Positions 60,477 through 64,000 of a DNA stretch of 64,000 nucleotides are shown here, one piece after another. A program made the translations under genes and the position numbers. The stretch spans positions 1 to 64,000 of the forward strand of contig CAJNCI010000002.1 of assembly GCA_905221215.1 (NCBI GenBank), read 5' to 3'. How positions within the stretch are numbered: the stretch's first letter is position 1; every line of letters begins with the position of its first letter. The notes beneath the pieces were generated by a model. It had not been told where the DNA came from. It saw nothing but the letters and a program-made list of their open reading frames with translations, and searched no databases. This DNA is from a bacterium (GTDB taxonomy: Bacteria; Bacillota; Bacilli; Lactobacillales; Streptococcaceae).

Positions 60477-61667
60477 TTATTTTACTGCTTCTTTCAATGC
60501 ATCTACCTTATCCAAACGTTCCCATGGAAGGTCAATATCTGTACGTCCCATGTGACCGTAAACTGCTGTTTGACGGTAAATTGGACGTTTAAGATCCAGC
60601 ATTTGGATAATTCCTGCTGGGCGAAGGTCAAAGATTTGACGAGCCGCTTTTTCAAGCTTGCTTTCAGCTACTGTTCCTGTACCGAAAGTATCGATACGAA
60701 CAGAAACAGGTTGGGCAACACCAATAGCGTAGGCCAATTGCACTTCTGCCTTCTTAGCCAAACCTGCTGCAACGATATTCTTGGCAATATAACGAGCCGC
60801 ATAAGAGGCTGAACGATCCACCTTCGTCGCATCCTTACCAGAGAAGGCACCACCACCGTGACGAGAGTAGCCACCATAAGTATCCACGATAATCTTACGA
60901 CCAGTCAAACCTGAGTCTCCTTGAGGTCCACCGATTACAAAGCGACCAGTTGGATTGATGAAGAATTTTGTTTGCTCATCCAAATAAGATGCTGGAATCA
61001 CTTCCTTGATAACCTTGTTAATCACATCTTGATGGATTTGTTCATTAGTGGCTTCTGGATCGTGCTGAGTAGAAATAACAACTGTATCCACACGTACTGG
61101 ACGATCATTCTCATCATACTCAACTGTAACTTGTGATTTAGCATCTGGACGAAGATAACTTATTTCACCAGATTTACGAAGTTCTGCCAAACGACGAACC
61201 AATTTATGACTAAGTGAAATTGGCAAAGGCATGAGCTCTTCTGTTTCATCAACCGCAAATCCAAACATGAGCCCTTGGTCACCAGCTCCAATCAAGTCCA
61301 GTGGATCTTGATCTGCATTTCCACGAACCTCCAAGGCTTCGTTAACACCTTGGGCGATGTCAGTAGATTGTTCCACCAAGGATGGGTGTACTCCCACCGT
61401 CTCAGCAGAAAAACCATACTCTGTATTGGTGTAACCAATCTCTGCAATGGTATCACGAACTACACGGTTAATATCCACATAGGCATTTGTAGAAATTTCA
61501 CCAAAAACGTGGACTGAACCAGTATATACAGCTGTCTCAGCAGCAACGTGCGCCTCTGGATCCTTGGCTAAAATAGCATCCAAAATCGCATCTGAAATTT
61601 GGTCTGCAATCTTATCTGGATGCCCCTCAGATACAGATTCAGACGTGAATAATTTACGTTCTGACAT
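60477..61667 (-). CDS. metK: S-adenosylmethionine synthetase
   Basis: MetK joins methionine and ATP to SAM. 396 residues; [21 protein letters not shown] at the start, [12 protein letters not shown] and [19 protein letters not shown] are the family signatures. Its mRNA leader is a SAM-III riboswitch, giving feedback by its product. Confidence 0.97.
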   Translation of the reverse strand: MSERKLFTSESVSEGHPDKIADQISDAILDAILAKDPEAHVAAETAVYTGSVHVFGEISTNAYVDINRVVRDTIAEIGYTNTEYGFSAETVGVHPSLVEQSTDIAQGVNEALEVRGNADQDPLDLIGAGDQGLMFGFAVDETEELMPLPISLSHKLVRRLAELRKSGEISYLRPDAKSQVTVEYDENDRPVRVDTVVISTQHDPEATNEQIHQDVINKVIKEVIPASYLDEQTKFFINPTGRFVIGGPQGDSGLTGRKIIVDTYGGYSRHGGGAFSGKDATKVDRSASYAARYIAKNIVAAGLAKKAEVQLAYAIGVAQPVSVRIDTFGTGTVAESKLEKAARQIFDLRPAGIIQMLDLKRPIYRQTAVYGHMGRTDIDLPWERLDKVDALKEAVK

Positions 61668-61668
61668 A

Positions 61669-61762
61669 AAAATGTCCCCCCTTAAAAATAGTGTTATAGA
61701 GTTACAAAGTACTGATAGGAAATTTCTTAGTGATGTAGACCTACCATCTTATCGGGACTATA
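61669..61762 (-). promoter_or_regulatory. SAM-III (SMK box) riboswitch of metK
   Basis: On the minus strand AGTCCCGATAAGATGG (about 61759-61744), CTTTGTAACT and the Shine-Dalgarno GGGGGGACA (about 61680-61672) follow the SMK box plan, in which SAM makes CCC pair with the ribosome site. A TATAAT at 61778-61773 precedes it. Confidence 0.78.
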
Positions 61763-61851
61763 TAACTTCATCATTATATCATTTTTTAGCGCAATTTGCA
61801 GTCTTTAATGTAATATTTCAATGTAGATATTTCGTTCTTAGAAATAAAAAA

Positions 61852-61873
61852 AGTTGGAGCTCAATACTCCAAC
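61852..61873 (-). terminator. terminator of the DEAD-box helicase gene
   Basis: GTTGGAG pairs with CTCCAAC; the minus strand continues with seven T. Confidence 0.88.
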
Positions 61874-61880
61874 AATTACC

Positions 61881-63224
61881 TTAAAATGTTTGGCGTTTTG
61901 CTTTACGCTCGGCACGACCACGAGCACGATTTTCAGCACGCTTGGTCTTGCGGCGTTTTTCATCAACCGCCCATTGAATCTTCTTCTTATAACCTGGTTT
62001 GACTTTTTTCTTTTTCTTTTTAACCAAACCAATCATTTCAATATCAAGCTTATCTTGTTTTTTCTCACGGTTGGCACGACGATCACGGTCATAGGTATCT
62101 TGGAATTCTCCATCTTTTACCATTTTCGGAGTAAACTTGATTCCTAATTTCTCCAACTCACGGATATCCGAGTCATCACTTGGCTGATAAAGAGTAATAG
62201 CTGTCCCTGGTAGGCCGTTTCGCCCGGTACGACCAACACGGTGCACAAAGAAGGACAAATCTTGCGGAATCGCATCATTGATGACATGACTGACACCTTC
62301 AATGTCAATCCCACGCGCCGCCAAGTCTGTAGCGACAATGTACTCAAAATCCAGATTTTTTACCTGATTCATGATTCGCTTACGTTCACGAGGGGCAATA
62401 TCTCCATGAATCTTCGCTACCTTCAATCCTTGAGCAGTCAGATATGAATGCAATTCATCAGCACGTGTTTTAGTGTTAACAAAAATCATTGCTAAATAAG
62501 GCTGCATCAACTGAGTCAATTGATAAATTTGAGCGTTCTTGTCACGTCCCTTGGTAGAAATCAACCAATTATCAATAGTATCAGAAATAACCGTTTTGGT
62601 CTTGATTTTCTCCATAACAGGATTTGATAAGTATTTTTTCAAGAATGGTTGCAATTTTTGTGGAATAGTCGCTGAGAAGACCATGAATTGCAGGTCTTTT
62701 GGAAGACTTCCAGCAATCTTATCAACAGTTTCCAAGAATCCCATATCCAAGGTCATATCTGCCTCATCGACAACAAAGGTCTTGGCCTTGTGAATAGCTA
62801 GGTCACCAGACTTAACCAAGTCGTAGATACGGCCTGGCGTTCCGATAACAATATGAGGCTGATTACTTGCCAATTTCTCAATTTGGCGAGCCTTATCCGT
62901 ACCACCCACATAATTAACCACACGAACTTCCACTTCTGAGTGGGCAGCAATCTGACGGGCTGCTTGGTAAATTTGAGTAGCCAACTCACGACTAGGTGCA
63001 GTAATCACTGCTTGTACACTATCGCTAGCTTCATCTAATTGCTGGAAAATCGGTAACAAGAAAGTATGTGTCTTACCCGAACCTGTTTTTGATTCACCGA
63101 CTAGGTCACGACCTGCCAAAACAATAGGAATTAACTTATCTTGTACCTCTGTAGGAGTTGTAAATTTTAACTCCTCTAAGGCTTCTCTAATATAGTTTTT
63201 AAACTGAAATTTCGTAAATGACAT
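61881..63224 (-). CDS. DEAD-box RNA helicase
   Basis: A 447-residue RNA helicase: Q motif, Walker A GESKTGSGKT near 43-52, PSRELATQI, DEAD (VVDEADMTLDMGF), SAT, and the second RecA domain with VATDLAARGIDI and HRVGRTGRNG. The C-terminal 90 residues are very basic (KKKKKVKPGYKKKIQW, RKTKRAENRARGRAERKAKR), as in CshB-type cold-shock helicases that act on ribosome assembly or mRNA decay. Confidence 0.93.
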   Translation of the reverse strand: MSFTKFQFKNYIREALEELKFTTPTEVQDKLIPIVLAGRDLVGESKTGSGKTHTFLLPIFQQLDEASDSVQAVITAPSRELATQIYQAARQIAAHSEVEVRVVNYVGGTDKARQIEKLASNQPHIVIGTPGRIYDLVKSGDLAIHKAKTFVVDEADMTLDMGFLETVDKIAGSLPKDLQFMVFSATIPQKLQPFLKKYLSNPVMEKIKTKTVISDTIDNWLISTKGRDKNAQIYQLTQLMQPYLAMIFVNTKTRADELHSYLTAQGLKVAKIHGDIAPRERKRIMNQVKNLDFEYIVATDLAARGIDIEGVSHVINDAIPQDLSFFVHRVGRTGRNGLPGTAITLYQPSDDSDIRELEKLGIKFTPKMVKDGEFQDTYDRDRRANREKKQDKLDIEMIGLVKKKKKKVKPGYKKKIQWAVDEKRRKTKRAENRARGRAERKAKRQTF

Positions 63225-63326
63225 AATATCCTCGATTCTATCTATCCCATCAATTATACCACATTTTATTCCATTTCAGTAGTCTCACTTATTTAGGCTA
63301 TTTCCTGTAGCTTTTCTAGTCAGAAA

Positions 63327-63357
63327 AAGGCTGGAATTTGAGAATCCCAACCTCTTT
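63327..63357 (-). terminator. terminator of the EEP-family gene
   Basis: On the minus strand AGGTTGGGAT pairs with ATTCCAGCCT using G-U pairs; TTTTTCTG follows. Confidence 0.6.
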
Positions 63358-63364
63358 TCAGTTA

Positions 63365-64000
63365 TTATTTCCAGTTTAACATAGCATTCAAGCCATAGTG
63401 ATCACTGACTTGTGGACTCTTGTTACCATCAAATACGACATGTAAATTTTCTACCGCTAACTCTTTGGTAGTAAAGACATAATCGATTCGAAGGGGTTCA
63501 GTGTTCCCTTTCCAGCCATCAATTTCTGGTGGAACGGTATAGCTACCACTTTTCTCTTGAGCAACTTCAAATGCGTCTTGTAAGCCTAATGGACTAGCTA
63601 AAATAGCTTGGTATCCTTCCTGACCAGCTGGGTTGTTGAAATCTCCAGCAAGCAAAAGTGGCTTGTTCAATTCTTTCAAGACAGCCTCAAATCGTGCCCA
63701 TTCTTCTTGGAAACCTTTATCCCACCAAGAGAGATGAACACTGGCAACTGCTAGCTCCTTACCATCGACTACAGTCTCAGCTAGGGCAACACGACGAGTA
63801 TGATAGTCTGTTGGATCATCCACATCTGAAACCAAAATTTCTCTGGCTTCAATCGGTGTTTTAGATAAGATTGCCACACCTTCATGATAGCGGTCATAAC
63901 CGATATGATTATAGGCCCAGGTCCAGTAGTAATTTTTTCCTTGCTCTAACAACTTCTCAACCAAAAGTCTAACATAGTGATCTTGGTGAATAGGCTCAGC
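63365..64000 (-). CDS. endonuclease/exonuclease/phosphatase-family protein (cut by window edge)
   Basis: The frame is open to the last base, giving 211 residues of the C-terminal part. Motifs of the DNase I-like fold are present: HIGYDRYHEGVAILSK, SVHLSWWDKGF, LLAGDFNNPAG, IDYVFTTKEL and the final SDHYGLNAML with the catalytic His. Substrate could be nucleic acid, phosphoester or sphingomyelin-type lipid. The N terminus, including any signal peptide, lies outside the window. Confidence 0.85.
   Translation of the reverse strand, partial: AEPIHQDHYVRLLVEKLLEQGKNYYWTWAYNHIGYDRYHEGVAILSKTPIEAREILVSDVDDPTDYHTRRVALAETVVDGKELAVASVHLSWWDKGFQEEWARFEAVLKELNKPLLLAGDFNNPAGQEGYQAILASPLGLQDAFEVAQEKSGSYTVPPEIDGWKGNTEPLRIDYVFTTKELAVENLHVVFDGNKSPQVSDHYGLNAMLNWK

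Noticed and set aside
1..64000. CRISPR array
   Set aside because: No run of regularly spaced identical repeats was seen; the repeats found are BOX units, palindromes and short direct repeats.

Overview
The window is chromosomal DNA of a mitis-group Streptococcus (S. pneumoniae, S. mitis or a close relative). This rests on four BOX repeats, an ISL3-family (IS1167-like) insertion sequence at the left edge, a tmRNA tag ending in YALAA, and a gene order that I recall from pneumococcal chromosomes: guaA - gntR - cppA, and trxB - tcyBC - ogt - pdxST - nox - apbE - glyQS - pgdA - metK.

Left core (1-23.5 kb): the IS fragment lies against the guaA terminator. guaA is followed by a GntR/HutC regulator, a cppA - serine hydrolase - EamA transporter operon, an aquaglyceroporin, an operon of two esterases and an ATP-grasp protein, iscS-thiI, ftsK, and the fruRKA fructose operon with a cre site and operator-like repeats. 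Then come tRNA-Ser(GGA), tmRNA, a CapA-like/HAD/SGNH operon and def.

Accessory element (about 23.53-41.18 kb, 17.65 kb): an integrative mobilizable element lies between def and rlmB, bounded by 21-bp terminal inverted repeats that match at 19 of 21 positions. On the right it carries its mobility genes: a large serine recombinase of the TnpX type, a TnpW-like peptide, a replication-relaxation protein, a TraG/VirD4-type coupling ATPase and a divergent MT-A70 methyltransferase. Its left and middle parts carry cargo. These are a compact OLD-nuclease/UvrD-helicase pair (Gabija-like defence); two loci where a small gene and a consensus-promoter small RNA converge on a shared terminator; a six-gene operon of two lipoproteins and small membrane proteins downstream of a serine recombinase and two 28-bp palindromes; and two paralogous unknown genes, each behind a leader RNA with mutually exclusive hairpins. 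Several real genes here are shorter than 60 codons. The element has frequent TTCGAA palindromes in every reading frame.

Right core (41.2-64 kb): rlmB (predicted leaderless), trxB with a DUF4059 protein, tcyBC, an ArsC-like/ogt/GNAT operon, a DUF1836 regulator and a PAQR protein, pdxST, nox and apbE diverging from a region with two cre sites, and two FMN reductases. The second reductase ends in a Gly/His-rich tail with two ApbE-type flavinylation motifs. After these come DUF896, glyQS behind a glycine T-box (with a duplicated glyQ start and a foldback MITE-like element between the subunit genes), an aldo/keto reductase, pgdA, metK behind a SAM-III (SMK) riboswitch, a DEAD-box helicase and a partial endonuclease/exonuclease/phosphatase protein.

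Function calls come from reading motifs and remembered family features; no database search was run. Promoter, RNA-structure and system-level statements about the element are inference from the sequence.
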